DNA of 52,643 nt, taken from NCBI GenBank assembly GCA_030429665.1, contig JAUIEZ010000018.1, positions 1-52,643 on the forward strand. Reading direction: 5' to 3'. Source of the stretch: Gammaproteobacteria bacterium (lineage in GTDB: Bacteria; Pseudomonadota; Gammaproteobacteria; Arenicellales; CAJQKF01). The position numbers were made by a program, and so were the translations under genes. Under the pieces are notes generated by a model, which made no database searches, was not told the origin of the DNA, and saw only the letters and a program-made list of their open reading frames with translations. Positions 37,736 through 46,577 of the stretch are shown here, piece by piece; position 1 is the first letter of the stretch, and each line of letters opens with the position of its first letter.

Positions 37736-40584
37736 CGAAGGCGTCGCGCATTCTCATCGTCGATGATGAAGTGTTCAACATCGACTACCTGGAACAGGAG
37801 CTCCAGGGCTTCGGATACGAAACGGAGAGCGCGGAAAACGGCCGGGAAGCGCTGGACAGGATCGCGGCCAACCCGCCGGACCTCGTGATACTCGATATCC
37901 GGATGCCGGGGATCGACGGCCTGACGGTCTGCCGGATGATCAAGGACGACAGCCGAACCCGGCGCATACCGGTAATCATCATGACTGCGCTCAATGCCTT
38001 CGAGGACCGATTGAAGGGCATCGAAGCAGGCGCGGACGATTTCCTGACAAAACCCGTGGACGACCGGGAACTGCTCGCCCGGATCAAGACGGCGCTTCGA
38101 CTCAAGCATGCCGTCGACGACGAGATCGGCGACCTGAGGAAAGTCAGCGACCACCTGGCGAAGTTCGTTCCCGATTCGGTTAAACGGACTATCAACGCCA
38201 ACCCTGACGATCCCGACCTGCAAAAGCGCGAGCGCGACGTATCGGTGGTCTTCGTCGACATCAGCGGCTACGCGCGCCTGAGCGAGAAGATGTCGGTCGA
38301 AATCCTGAGCTTGATGGTCGAGCGTTACTTTTCTCGGTTCCTCGACCGCATCCAGGAAATGGGCGGAGACATCAGCGAGACGTCCGGCGATGGTCTCATG
38401 GTCGTATTCACGGATTCCAACCCGGGTCGGCACGCCGACCGCGCCGTCAGGACGGCACGCGACCTCATCGACGCGTGCGAGGAACTGAACCGACAGAATA
38501 CGATTCAACCGCTGTTCGTCCATATCGGGGTCAATTCCGGTCCCGCGCTGGTCGGATCGCACCGTTTCGAGGGCCGCACGGGCGCGCGATGGGTCTTTAC
38601 CGTCGATGGCCCGGTGATCAACCTCGCGGCGCGCCTGGCCGATCAAGCCAGGGAAAACGAGATTCTCGTCGGGCCGCGAACCGCGGAGATCCTAGGCGAA
38701 TCCTACGTGTTCGAAAAGCTGGGACAAAAGCGCCTCAAGAACCTGGCGGAACCGGTTGACCTGCTGAGACTGAAAGAGCCGGGAACAGAGCGTCGGGCAA
38801 GACTGCGGTTCCACGACGACGATTCGAGCCGGGCCGGGCAAAGTACCTCTCGCCGGCTCTCCGTGGTCGTCGCGCTGTCGTCGGCATGCGCGCAGGACGA
38901 GGCCGGCGACGTTTCACGATCGTCAGCCGGCGCTCGATTGCTGGGCGAGATAGAGGCTCATCGCGGCCGTATGCTTGCCGACGACATGGAGACGCAGCTT
39001 GTGCAGTTCGGCAGTTCGACGGACGCGCTCGAGTTTGCAATGGACCTCGCCGTGCATGGCGAGTCGCGAATAGGCGTCGACATCGGATTCGTCAGGCACG
39101 GAAAAGACGGGCCGCAAGGTGGGGCAATCGACGGCGCCCGGGATCTCTCGGGCATTGCCGAACCCGGCCAGGTCATTGTTTCGCAGCGGGTTGCCGAAAC
39201 CGTTCCCGCGCACTCGGGAATCCGCCTGGACAACGCGGGACGAGGGAAGATCGGCGGTTCGCCGAACCGGGTCGCGGTGTTTCGTGCCCGTCGCGACCCT
39301 GTCGGCGATACGACCGCGACGCCCGGCGTCGTGGTAACCGCGCCCGCCCATGGGCACGCGGCGCAGGACGAAAGGAGCGACGCCGCGACATCCTGGCCTG
39401 CGGCGTATCGCAACATGGAGTCCCACCTGAGGAGTGCGTGGAATATCGAGGGCGAGGTGTATTTCCTGCGCCGACTGAGCGGTGGAAAATCCGGCGCTCT
39501 CGTTTTCTCGGTCGATTTGAAATGCCGCGATTTTTCCGGCCAAGCGATACTCAAGCTGGACGACTCAAGGGCCGGTCAATGGTCCGAGCGGGAAGAGTAC
39601 GAGAAACATGCGCATGCCGCGAAGGCCAATCCGGACTTCGCCCGCGAGCATCTTCCCACGGTACTCCATGCGACGCTTCACGCAGGACAAGTCGGCGTCC
39701 TAACGACGATTGCAGGCGGGGCGCTCGAGTACGTGATCCCCTTTTTCGAAAGCTCTTACGGGGATCAACTATCCGCGGTAAACCGTTTTCCGCGAGGCGC
39801 GCTCGCTGACTGGAACGACAGCTATGCCCTCTCGGACACGACGCTATGGCCCCAGGACCTGTTGCTCGATTGGCTCGACTACCGCCTTGATCCGACCAAG
39901 GGGCGCCTGTTCGATTTCGTGACCGGGACGTGCGACCTGTCGACGGACGAACCGAGCTTCGTCGTGAATGGCCACTGGTATCCGAATCCGTTGGTGTTCG
40001 CCCTCGGTAATCGACGAATGCCGGAGCGGGTCCGGCTTCGGGCGATCAAGGGGCACACCCATAGCGACCTGCACGGCATGAACGTACTTCTTCGACCCTC
40101 CCCCGAGGGCGAGCCTGCCTACTACTTCATCGATCTCGACGAGTATCGATCCGATGCTTTCCTGTTCTTCGACCACGGGTATTTCGAGTTGAGCTACCTG
40201 TTGCATCAGCGCGAAGCGACATCGGTGTCACAATGGCGAACCCTGCTGGAATCGATAGAAGACCGAAACAGGCGAAGCGGAGGCGGCATCCAGAGTGCGG
40301 ACGACTTGGGTATCGTCAGGTTGTGCAGCGCGTTTCGCGACGGCGTCGTGGATTGGATGGAGGCGCGCGAGCCGCACAGGATCGCGGGCCTGGAGGGGCA
40401 GTACATGCTCGCCCGTGTCGCCGCGGGGCTCAACTTCGCCAACAAGGCAATGACAAACGCACCGCGGTTCAAGGCGCTGATCTATGCCGCCAGGGAACTC
40501 AAGGGATACTTGAAATTCCAAAACATCGACTGGCCGAAAGAAGGTCGATCGCTGGCAACGGATCATCTCTCCGAATCGGGCTGA
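37732..40584 (+). CDS. Receiver-class III nucleotide cyclase with degenerate second cyclase and C-terminal kinase-like domain
   Basis: 950 residues. Receiver at 1-122 (Asp11, Asp12, phospho-acceptor Asp55, Lys107). Class III cyclase at about 165-345: metal-binding Asp176 (VFVDISGY) and Asp220 (SGDGLMVVF), transition-state Asn297 and Arg301 (VINLAARL), so it looks active. Residues about 370-530 resemble a second cyclase half (SVVVALSS, ALEFAMDLA, AEPGQVIVSQRVAE) without the metal aspartates. From about 575 a kinase/aminoglycoside-phosphotransferase-like domain follows: GGKSGALVF (584-592), Lys608 in AILKL, the Brenner motif HSDLHGMN (Asp779, Asn784) and FIDLDEYR (Asp801). It resembles the TCAD9-type kinase-like domains of conflict and signalling proteins; that match is from memory. 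Confidence 0.9.
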   Translation: MTKASRILIVDDEVFNIDYLEQELQGFGYETESAENGREALDRIAANPPDLVILDIRMPGIDGLTVCRMIKDDSRTRRIPVIIMTALNAFEDRLKGIEAGADDFLTKPVDDRELLARIKTALRLKHAVDDEIGDLRKVSDHLAKFVPDSVKRTINANPDDPDLQKRERDVSVVFVDISGYARLSEKMSVEILSLMVERYFSRFLDRIQEMGGDISETSGDGLMVVFTDSNPGRHADRAVRTARDLIDACEELNRQNTIQPLFVHIGVNSGPALVGSHRFEGRTGARWVFTVDGPVINLAARLADQARENEILVGPRTAEILGESYVFEKLGQKRLKNLAEPVDLLRLKEPGTERRARLRFHDDDSSRAGQSTSRRLSVVVALSSACAQDEAGDVSRSSAGARLLGEIEAHRGRMLADDMETQLVQFGSSTDALEFAMDLAVHGESRIGVDIGFVRHGKDGPQGGAIDGARDLSGIAEPGQVIVSQRVAETVPAHSGIRLDNAGRGKIGGSPNRVAVFRARRDPVGDTTATPGVVVTAPAHGHAAQDERSDAATSWPAAYRNMESHLRSAWNIEGEVYFLRRLSGGKSGALVFSVDLKCRDFSGQAILKLDDSRAGQWSEREEYEKHAHAAKANPDFAREHLPTVLHATLHAGQVGVLTTIAGGALEYVIPFFESSYGDQLSAVNRFPRGALADWNDSYALSDTTLWPQDLLLDWLDYRLDPTKGRLFDFVTGTCDLSTDEPSFVVNGHWYPNPLVFALGNRRMPERVRLRAIKGHTHSDLHGMNVLLRPSPEGEPAYYFIDLDEYRSDAFLFFDHGYFELSYLLHQREATSVSQWRTLLESIEDRNRRSGGGIQSADDLGIVRLCSAFRDGVVDWMEAREPHRIAGLEGQYMLARVAAGLNFANKAMTNAPRFKALIYAARELKGYLKFQNIDWPKEGRSLATDHLSESG

Positions 40585-40661
40585 TTCCGCGATCATCCTC
40601 GAACCAGGAACGTTCGGCCGCTACCGGATGCGACCGCGCGGGTGACCGCCGGTTTCGCGGA

Positions 40662-40681
40662 CGCCGGGCCCGGCGCCTTTT
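40662..40681 (+). terminator. Possible terminator after the cyclase operon
   Basis: CGCCG (40662-40666), loop GGCC, CGGCG (40671-40675), then CC and TTTT (40678-40681). Short and GC-only; moderate support. Confidence 0.4.
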
Positions 40682-40829
40682 GCCAAGCCCGACGAGACCA
40701 CTTTCCATCGACAGCGCCGGTTTCCGGGAATTCGCGGTTTGCGCGGGACCCGGGCCGCAGGGGAATCGAATGCCGTTCTCCTTCATGACTCGACTCGTTT
40801 ACCTTCGGGACGGAACCCGGTTCGGATTT

Positions 40830-40843
40830 CCCGAGCGACCGGT
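40830..40843. repeat. Right 14-bp direct repeat of the signalling block
   Basis: Identical to 30630-30643. It ends two bases before the boxR stop codon, so the boundary of the block coincides with the 3' end of boxR. Confidence 0.7.
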
Positions 40844-40845
40844 GG

Positions 40846-41781
40846 TCAAACCGCCGCCGCGGTGGCGGGCCGCTGCAGGGCGTCGCGAGTGAGCCGCACG
40901 AGGTCGCGCAGGCAGCTTTCCTCGTCGCGGCCACCGGTATCGAGCACGTGGTCGGAGAGGCGGTAGCGCGGTTCGCGCTGGTCCAGGATGGCCCGCAGGT
41001 CGTCCATGGCGGCGCCGACGTTGCCGGCCATGGGACGCAGGTCGCCCTGGCGCAGCACGCGCTGCATGTGTTCCTCGGGGGTGGCGCGCACCCACACGGT
41101 GGTGAACGATCGCAGCAGCAGGTCGTGGGTCATCTCCTGCATGACCAGGCTGCCGCCCACCTCGAGCACCATCGAATCGTGACCCAGTATGACGTGCTGC
41201 AGGGCCTGGTGCTCCAGTCGCCGGTACAATGTCTGCCCGCCCAGGGAGAACAGCTCGCCGATTTCCATCGAGCCCAGTTCCGCGATTACGTCGCCAAGGC
41301 GGATGAACGGCACCGAAAAGTGCGCCGCCAATTGTTCGCCGAGAGCGCTCTTGCCGGCGCCGCGCAGACCCACCAGCGCCACGCCGCGCTTGCGGTCCGA
41401 CGACGCGCCGAGGTTTCTGAGCAACAGCTCGTAGGCCCACTGGCGCTCCCGCGGCGACAGGCGGCGCACCAGGTGCTCCAGGGGCTCGGCCGGCGCGATG
41501 GCATCGTTCGTCGCCGGGATGAATTCGACCAGCCCCATGCCGAGCGAGCCGGACACCTTCCACAGCACCGCGATCGACACGTTGGCGTTGCCGCCCTCGA
41601 GCTGGGCAAGGTATCTAAGCGAGATGCCGGAGCGTTCGGCGAGCTGACGACGCGTCAGGCCGCGCTTCTGGCGCGCCCTTCGCACGCGCAGACCGATTTC
41701 GGCGGTCAGCTCGGCCAGCCGGGCGCTACCGCCGCTTGCGTCGACTGCGGGCGCGCCGGTGTTCTCGACGGCGGTGGACAT
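40846..41781 (-). CDS. boxR: BoxR-type regulator (XRE helix-turn-helix plus shikimate-kinase-like domain)
   Basis: 311 residues. Residues about 28-88 are a Cro/XRE helix-turn-helix (RRARQKRGLTRRQLAERSG, YLAQLEGGNANVS). From about residue 133 it is a shikimate-kinase-like P-loop domain: GLRGAGKSALGEQLA and VLEVGGSLV. This architecture is specific to BzdR/BoxR repressors of anaerobic and aerobic benzoyl-CoA pathways, where benzoyl-CoA binds the kinase-like domain. It is divergent from the DUF4863-like, benzoate-CoA ligase and hydrolase genes and has a TGCA-N6-TGCA site between. Confidence 0.92.
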   Translation of the reverse strand: MSTAVENTGAPAVDASGGSARLAELTAEIGLRVRRARQKRGLTRRQLAERSGISLRYLAQLEGGNANVSIAVLWKVSGSLGMGLVEFIPATNDAIAPAEPLEHLVRRLSPRERQWAYELLLRNLGASSDRKRGVALVGLRGAGKSALGEQLAAHFSVPFIRLGDVIAELGSMEIGELFSLGGQTLYRRLEHQALQHVILGHDSMVLEVGGSLVMQEMTHDLLLRSFTTVWVRATPEEHMQRVLRQGDLRPMAGNVGAAMDDLRAILDQREPRYRLSDHVLDTGGRDEESCLRDLVRLTRDALQRPATAAAV

Positions 41782-41809
41782 CTATGATTCCCGGCTTGAT
41801 TGGACAATA

Positions 41810-41823
41810 TGCATTATCTTGCA
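41810..41823. promoter_or_regulatory. BoxR/BzdR operator (TGCA-N6-TGCA)
   Basis: TGCA at 41810-41813 and 41820-41823 separated by TTATCT, in the 133-base gap between boxR and the divergent benzoate genes. TGCA repeats with this spacing are the described recognition element of BzdR/BoxR in Azoarcus. Only one copy is seen. Confidence 0.7.
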
Positions 41824-41914
41824 CCAAAACGGACAGAAACGCCAATTTGAGGTATTTTATTGCGCTCAACCCTGTTTCCCGCTGAAATTAGCGACCTTTT
41901 GCGGAGGAACCCGA

Positions 41915-42385
41915 ATGACCCGGGAACGATTCGATGACAATATCGCCGCACTGGTCGGCGACATTGCCGGCCGTGCTCTCGACGACGACCTGGCAGCCTA
42001 TCTCAATGAAAACTATGGCCCCGCGAGCGATTGGTATCGCGCCGTGAAGGCCGAGTGCGAGCAGGCCGTGAGGGACGGCTGGATGTGCGAGCGCGAGGCC
42101 GGCGGCATTCGGTACGGGCGCGTCACGAAGCCCGACACCAGCGCGGGCCCGTTCAGCGTGGACGTCGTCTCGATGAATGACTGCAAGGGCCCGCACCACG
42201 CGCATCCCGAGGGCGAGATCGACATGGTCATGCCGATCGAGGGCGACGCGCGGTTCGACGGCCAGGGCGCGGGCTGGAAAGTCTATCCGCCGGGCAGCGC
42301 CCACTATCCAACGGTCAGCGGCGGCGCTGCGCTGGTCCTCTACCTGCTGCCGGCCGGCAGGATCGAGTTCACCCGGCCGTCCTGA
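41915..42385 (+). CDS. DUF4863-family protein of benzoate clusters
   Basis: 156 residues from ATG 41915, with GGAGG at 41903-41907. After a helical start (DDNIAALVGDIAGRALDDDLAAYLNENYGP, given in part) it contains a cupin-like strand set: GPHHAHPEGEIDMVMPIEGDARFDG and GWKVYPPGSAHYPTVSGG, where the His-His-His-Glu pattern suggests metal binding. It matches the DUF4863 family, which I associate with box/benzoate catabolic gene sets. First gene of the operon divergent from boxR. Function unknown; perhaps ring-metabolite sensing or isomerisation. Confidence 0.75.
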   Translation: MTRERFDDNIAALVGDIAGRALDDDLAAYLNENYGPASDWYRAVKAECEQAVRDGWMCEREAGGIRYGRVTKPDTSAGPFSVDVVSMNDCKGPHHAHPEGEIDMVMPIEGDARFDGQGAGWKVYPPGSAHYPTVSGGAALVLYLLPAGRIEFTRPS

Positions 42386-42444
42386 CCGGGACGGGGCGAA
42401 GACGACCCGACAGCGCAGTCAATACACCACCCGAGGAACGACCC

Positions 42445-44034
42445 ATGACGACATTCGCCAACGGCGACGTGGACGAGAACGAGATTCCCCGCGAGTTCAA
42501 CGCCGCGTCCTACTACATCGACCGCCACCTCGCCGAGGGCCGCGGCGACAAGGCCGCCTTCATCGACGCGGCCGGCTCGCACAGTTACGCGGCGCTGGCC
42601 GCCGCAGCCAACCGCGTCGCCAATGCCCTGACCGGCATCGGTGTTCGGCCCGAGGCACGGGTGGCCATGATCATGCTCGACACCGTGGCATTCCCGGCGA
42701 CGTTCTTCGGCGCCATCAAGGCCGGCATCGTGCCGGTGGCGATCAACACCCTGCTCACCACCGATCACTACCGCTACATTCTCGGCGACTGCCGCGCCCA
42801 GGTGCTGTTCGTCTCGGATGTCCTTTACGACACCGTGGCGCCGGTGATCGACGAACTGGACCGCCTGGAACACGTCGTCGTGGTGGGTTCCGACGACAAG
42901 GGGCGTACCGGCTTCGACGCGCTCGTGGCGGGCGCTTCCGAGCATTTCGAACCGGCCGCGACCACCCGGAACGACGCCTGCTTCTGGCTGTACTCGTCCG
43001 GCTCTACCGGCAATCCCAAGGGCGTGGTGCACCGGCACGCGAACCTGTACTGGACGGGCAAGCTCTACGGCCGCGGCGTGCTCGGTATCGAGACTGACGA
43101 CGTCGTCTATTCGGCGGCCAAGCTGTTCTTCGCCTACGGTCTCGGCAACGGCATGACCTTTCCCATGGAGGTGGGCGCGACCACCGTGCTGCTGGCCGGC
43201 CGCCCCTCGCCCGACGCGGTGATGGACATCCTCAAGACCCACCAGCCGACCATCTTCTGCGGCGTGCCCACGCTGTACGCGGCCATGCTGGCCAACCCGG
43301 AATACGACCGCGCCAGCGGCTCGCAACGGCTGCGCCGGTGCATCTCCGCCGGCGAGGCGCTGCCCGAGGAGATCGGCAAGTCGTTCGAGAAGCGCTTCGG
43401 CGCCGAGATCCTCGACGGCGTCGGCTCCACCGAGATGCTCCACATCTACCTGTCCAACCGCGCCGGCGACGTGCACTATGGCTGCTCCGGCGTACCGGTG
43501 CCGGGCTATCAGCTCAAGCTGGTCAACGAGAACGGCGAACAAGTGCCCCGGGGCGAAATCGGCGAATTGCTGGTGAACGCCCCCAGCGCCTGCGACGGCT
43601 ACTTCAATCAGCGCGAGAAGAATCACCGCACCTTTGTCGGGCCATGGGCCTTCAGCGGCGACAAGTACTATGTCAACGACGACGGCTATTACGTCTACTG
43701 CGGCCGCTCCGACGACATGTTCAAGTCGGGCGGCAACTGGGTGTCGCCGTTCGAGGTCGAGTCGGCGCTCATCGCGCACGAGACGGTTCTCGAGGCGGCG
43801 GTGATCCCGCACGCCGACGACAGCGGCAACCTCAAGCCGAAGGCCTACGTGGTGCTCAAGGCCGGTGCCGCCGCCGACCCGTCGGCGGCCGAGTCGCTCA
43901 AGGAATTCGTCAAGCAGCACCTGGAACTGTGGAAGTATCCGCGATGGATCGAGTTCGTGGACGAGTTGCCCAAGACCGCGACCGGTAAAATCCAGCGCTT
44001 CAGGCTGCGCGAAGCGGATCGAGCCGATGGCTGA
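42445..44034 (+). CDS. bclA: Benzoate-CoA ligase
   Basis: 529 residues, the usual length of the benzoate/4-hydroxybenzoate-CoA ligase family. N-terminal FNAASYYIDRHLAEGRGDKAAFID, the AMP-binding P-loop YSSGSTGNPKGVVH, GVGSTEMLHIYLSN and the C-terminal YCGRSDDMFKSGGNWVSPFEVE hinge with the catalytic lysine in PKTATGKIQ. It makes benzoyl-CoA, the effector of BoxR. GAGGA precedes ATG 42445. Its stop overlaps the hydrolase start. The ring epoxidase genes boxAB and hydrolase boxC are not in the window. Confidence 0.93.
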   Translation: MTTFANGDVDENEIPREFNAASYYIDRHLAEGRGDKAAFIDAAGSHSYAALAAAANRVANALTGIGVRPEARVAMIMLDTVAFPATFFGAIKAGIVPVAINTLLTTDHYRYILGDCRAQVLFVSDVLYDTVAPVIDELDRLEHVVVVGSDDKGRTGFDALVAGASEHFEPAATTRNDACFWLYSSGSTGNPKGVVHRHANLYWTGKLYGRGVLGIETDDVVYSAAKLFFAYGLGNGMTFPMEVGATTVLLAGRPSPDAVMDILKTHQPTIFCGVPTLYAAMLANPEYDRASGSQRLRRCISAGEALPEEIGKSFEKRFGAEILDGVGSTEMLHIYLSNRAGDVHYGCSGVPVPGYQLKLVNENGEQVPRGEIGELLVNAPSACDGYFNQREKNHRTFVGPWAFSGDKYYVNDDGYYVYCGRSDDMFKSGGNWVSPFEVESALIAHETVLEAAVIPHADDSGNLKPKAYVVLKAGAAADPSAAESLKEFVKQHLELWKYPRWIEFVDELPKTATGKIQRFRLREADRADG

Positions 44035-44860
44035 GGGTGAAGTTGTCGCGCGGGGGTTTCTCGACATTCCCGGCGGCCGCGTCGAGTACGTCGATATCGA
44101 GGCCCGGCGAGACGACGCCCCGGCGCTGGTTTTCCTGCACGAGGGGCTGGGCTGCGTGGGCCTGTGGAAAGATTTCCCGGCCACGGTGGCGGCGAGCACC
44201 GGTTGCCGGGTGCTGGCCTACAGCCGGCTCGGTTACGGCGGCTCCGACCCGGTGGCGCTGCCTCGGCCACTGACCTACATGCACCACGAGGGACTGGAAC
44301 TGCTGCCGGCGGTGCTCGACGCGGCGCGCATCGGGCGCTACATCGCCGTCGGTCACAGCGACGGCGCCTCCATCGCCATCATCCATGCCGGCGGCGTGCG
44401 CGACGCGCGCCGTGACGGACTGGTCCTGATGGCGCCGCACGTGTTCAACGAACTCCTGAGCGTTTCCAGCATCGAAAAGGCGCGCGACGTCTACGGGCAC
44501 GGTCTGCGCGACAGGCTGGCCCGCTATCATGGAGACAACGTGGATTGCGCCTTCCGCGGCTGGAACGACGCCTGGCTCGACCCCGGCTTCCTGGACTGGA
44601 ACATCGAGGAGTACCTGTCCGGCATCGACGTGCCAGTGCTCCTCGTCCAGGGCCGCGACGACGAGTACGGCACCCTGGCGCAGGTCGAGGCCATTGAGCG
44701 CCAGTGCGGCAGCACCGTCCAGACCATGCTGCTGGACGACTGCGGTCATTCACCGCACCGCGACCGCGAGGCGTCGACGCGCGAGGCAATCACCGCGTTC
44801 GTCTCGTCGATCGACCAACGGCGCGAGGCCGCGCCCATCGCCGGATCGCGCGCGGGTTGA
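44027..44860 (+). CDS. Alpha/beta hydrolase
   Basis: 277 residues from ATG 44027, overlapping the end of bclA by eight bases. Alpha/beta-hydrolase fold: oxyanion segment VFLHEGLGCVGLWKDFP, nucleophile Ser in GHSDGAS, acid Asp in LLVQGRDDEYG and His in DDCGHSPHRD. Such hydrolases recur in benzoate box clusters next to the ligase. The substrate may be a CoA thioester or ring-opened lactone, or an ester that releases benzoate. Exact role unknown. Confidence 0.86.
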   Translation: MAEGEVVARGFLDIPGGRVEYVDIEARRDDAPALVFLHEGLGCVGLWKDFPATVAASTGCRVLAYSRLGYGGSDPVALPRPLTYMHHEGLELLPAVLDAARIGRYIAVGHSDGASIAIIHAGGVRDARRDGLVLMAPHVFNELLSVSSIEKARDVYGHGLRDRLARYHGDNVDCAFRGWNDAWLDPGFLDWNIEEYLSGIDVPVLLVQGRDDEYGTLAQVEAIERQCGSTVQTMLLDDCGHSPHRDREASTREAITAFVSSIDQRREAAPIAGSRAG

Positions 44861-44978
44861 TCCCGTCGGCGCAAGGATGGGGCGCCGGCCGGGATAGCCC
44901 CGGTCTCGCGTGTCGCAAAGGACGAGCGGGCGCGGCCGCCCACGTACGGACAGCTCCCTTGCCGTTAGAATAGCCGCG

Positions 44979-46136
44979 ATGGTCCTGCCCGCCCGTCTCG
45001 TGTTGCTCGTCACCACGGTGTTGAGCTTTTCCAGCCTGTACGTACCCCAGCCGATCCTGCCGGTCCTGGCGCGCGAGTTCGCCGTCGACCCGTCGGACGC
45101 GACGCTGCTGATCAGCATCACGATGTTGCCGTTGGCCGTGGCGCCGATCTTCTACGGCTACTTCCTGCAGTCGCTGTCCGCGCGGCGCCTGCTGATCGCG
45201 ACCATCGCGATCATGGCCATTGCGCAACTGGTGTTCGCGCTCGCGCCGCGCTACGACGTGGCGCTGGCCTCCCGGTTCGTGCTCGGCCTCGCGCTGCCCG
45301 CGGCCTTCACGGCGTTGATGACCGCGACCGCCAGCATCGCGCCGCCCGACAAGGTGCGCGAGGCCATGGGCGTGTACATCGCCACCACCATCGTCGGCGG
45401 CTTCGCCGGTCGCGCGCTCGGCGGCGTGCTGAGTGCGGCATGGAACTGGCAGGCGCCGTTCCTCGTCATGGCGGCCCTGCTTTTGGTGAACGTCCTGCTG
45501 CTCATGCGCCTCACGCTCGAAGGCGGGACATCGTTCGCGCGACCCGGGTGGAAAACCATCGTGACGACCGCGGGCACGCCCCACTTTCTCTACAGTTTCC
45601 TTACCATCTTTTGCGTGTTTTTCGTCTTTGCCGGGATTCTCAACAACCTGCCGTTCCGCCTCGAGGAACTCGACCCGAACATCCGCGAATCGGATATCGC
45701 GCTGATCTACTCGGGCTACATGATCGGGGTGATCACCGCTCTCGGCGCCAACCGACTGTCCGCCCTGCTCGGCGGCGAGCGGCGCGGCCTGCTGTTCGGC
45801 CTGGCGGTGTTTTTCGTCGCGACCGCGCTGTTCGCAGCGAAATCGACGCACCTCATCCTGCTGAACGTGTTCCTGTTCTCCATCGGCATGTTCACCGTGC
45901 ACAGCCTGCTCAGCGCCGGCGTGAACCACCGCGCCGGCGCGGGCAAGAGCGTGGTCAACGGCCTGTACATCGCGATCTACTACACCGGCGGCAGCCTGGG
46001 CGCTTGGCTGCCCTCGTACCTGTACGCGCACGCCGGCTGGAACACTCTGCTGCACGTGTTGAACGCGGTGGTGCTGATCGCCGTCGTGCTGATGACGAGA
46101 ATCTTTCTCGGGCCGCGCCGGGACCCGTCGGCCTAG
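44979..46136 (+). CDS. MFS transporter (YnfM/AraJ-like)
   Basis: 385 residues from ATG 44979; an earlier in-frame ATG at 44910 adds a polar stretch. Twelve predicted helices with the opening FSSLYVPQPILPVLAREFAV and the loop YFLQSLSARRLLI typical of the YnfM-like drug/proton antiporter group. It follows the benzoate genes after 118 bases on the same strand and could move benzoate or an inhibitor, but generic efflux is equally possible. It converges with the VOC-protein gene. Confidence 0.85.
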   Translation: MVLPARLVLLVTTVLSFSSLYVPQPILPVLAREFAVDPSDATLLISITMLPLAVAPIFYGYFLQSLSARRLLIATIAIMAIAQLVFALAPRYDVALASRFVLGLALPAAFTALMTATASIAPPDKVREAMGVYIATTIVGGFAGRALGGVLSAAWNWQAPFLVMAALLLVNVLLLMRLTLEGGTSFARPGWKTIVTTAGTPHFLYSFLTIFCVFFVFAGILNNLPFRLEELDPNIRESDIALIYSGYMIGVITALGANRLSALLGGERRGLLFGLAVFFVATALFAAKSTHLILLNVFLFSIGMFTVHSLLSAGVNHRAGAGKSVVNGLYIAIYYTGGSLGAWLPSYLYAHAGWNTLLHVLNAVVLIAVVLMTRIFLGPRRDPSA

Positions 46137-46149
46137 CGGCCGCGCAGCA

Positions 46150-46524
46150 CTAGCCGAGCAGCGTGATGACGTTACCTTCGGGGTCGCGCAAGTGGGCGAG
46201 GGTGCCGCCCCAGGACTGCCGTTGCGGAGGCTCGTCGAAATCGACGCCGCGACGGGTCAATTCGCGGTACGTATCGTCGATGTCGTCCACTTGCAGCGAA
46301 ACGCCGACGAAGCGCCCGATCAGCGCGCGTCCTTCGTCGTCCGTTGCGCGTTCGAGCGCGAGACGCGCGCCGCCGGCGTCGAGCTCGGCCCAACCGATTT
46401 CCCTATCGCAGAACAGCTGCCTCATTCCCAGCGCATTGGTGTAGAAGTCGATCGCGGCATCGAAGTCGCGGACGAACACGCGCACCGCATAGAGGCGGTA
46501 GCGATTGTCCGGTGCCTGAACCAT
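46150..46524 (-). CDS. VOC-superfamily (glyoxalase/dioxygenase-like) protein
   Basis: 124 residues from ATG 46524. Two beta-alpha-beta3 units are visible: RVFVRDFDAAIDFYTNALGM and VSLQVDDIDDTYRELTRRGVDF, ending in LAHLRDPEGNVITLLG. The final Glu of DPEGN and earlier Glu residues are the usual metal ligands. Members act as glyoxalases, fosfomycin/bleomycin resistance proteins or dioxygenases; this one cannot be assigned more closely. It lies 53 bases downstream of the HNH gene on the same strand. Confidence 0.82.
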   Translation of the reverse strand: MVQAPDNRYRLYAVRVFVRDFDAAIDFYTNALGMRQLFCDREIGWAELDAGGARLALERATDDEGRALIGRFVGVSLQVDDIDDTYRELTRRGVDFDEPPQRQSWGGTLAHLRDPEGNVITLLG

Positions 46525-46577
46525 GATCGTGTTCGTGGGCGTTGGTCGCGTTCCGCGGCGTCGCCGCACGGGCGGCG

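Noticed and set aside
44790-46055. 421-codon minus-strand frame opposite the MFS gene
   Set aside because: Glutamine/arginine/glycine-rich shadow; the opposite strand encodes clear transmembrane helices.
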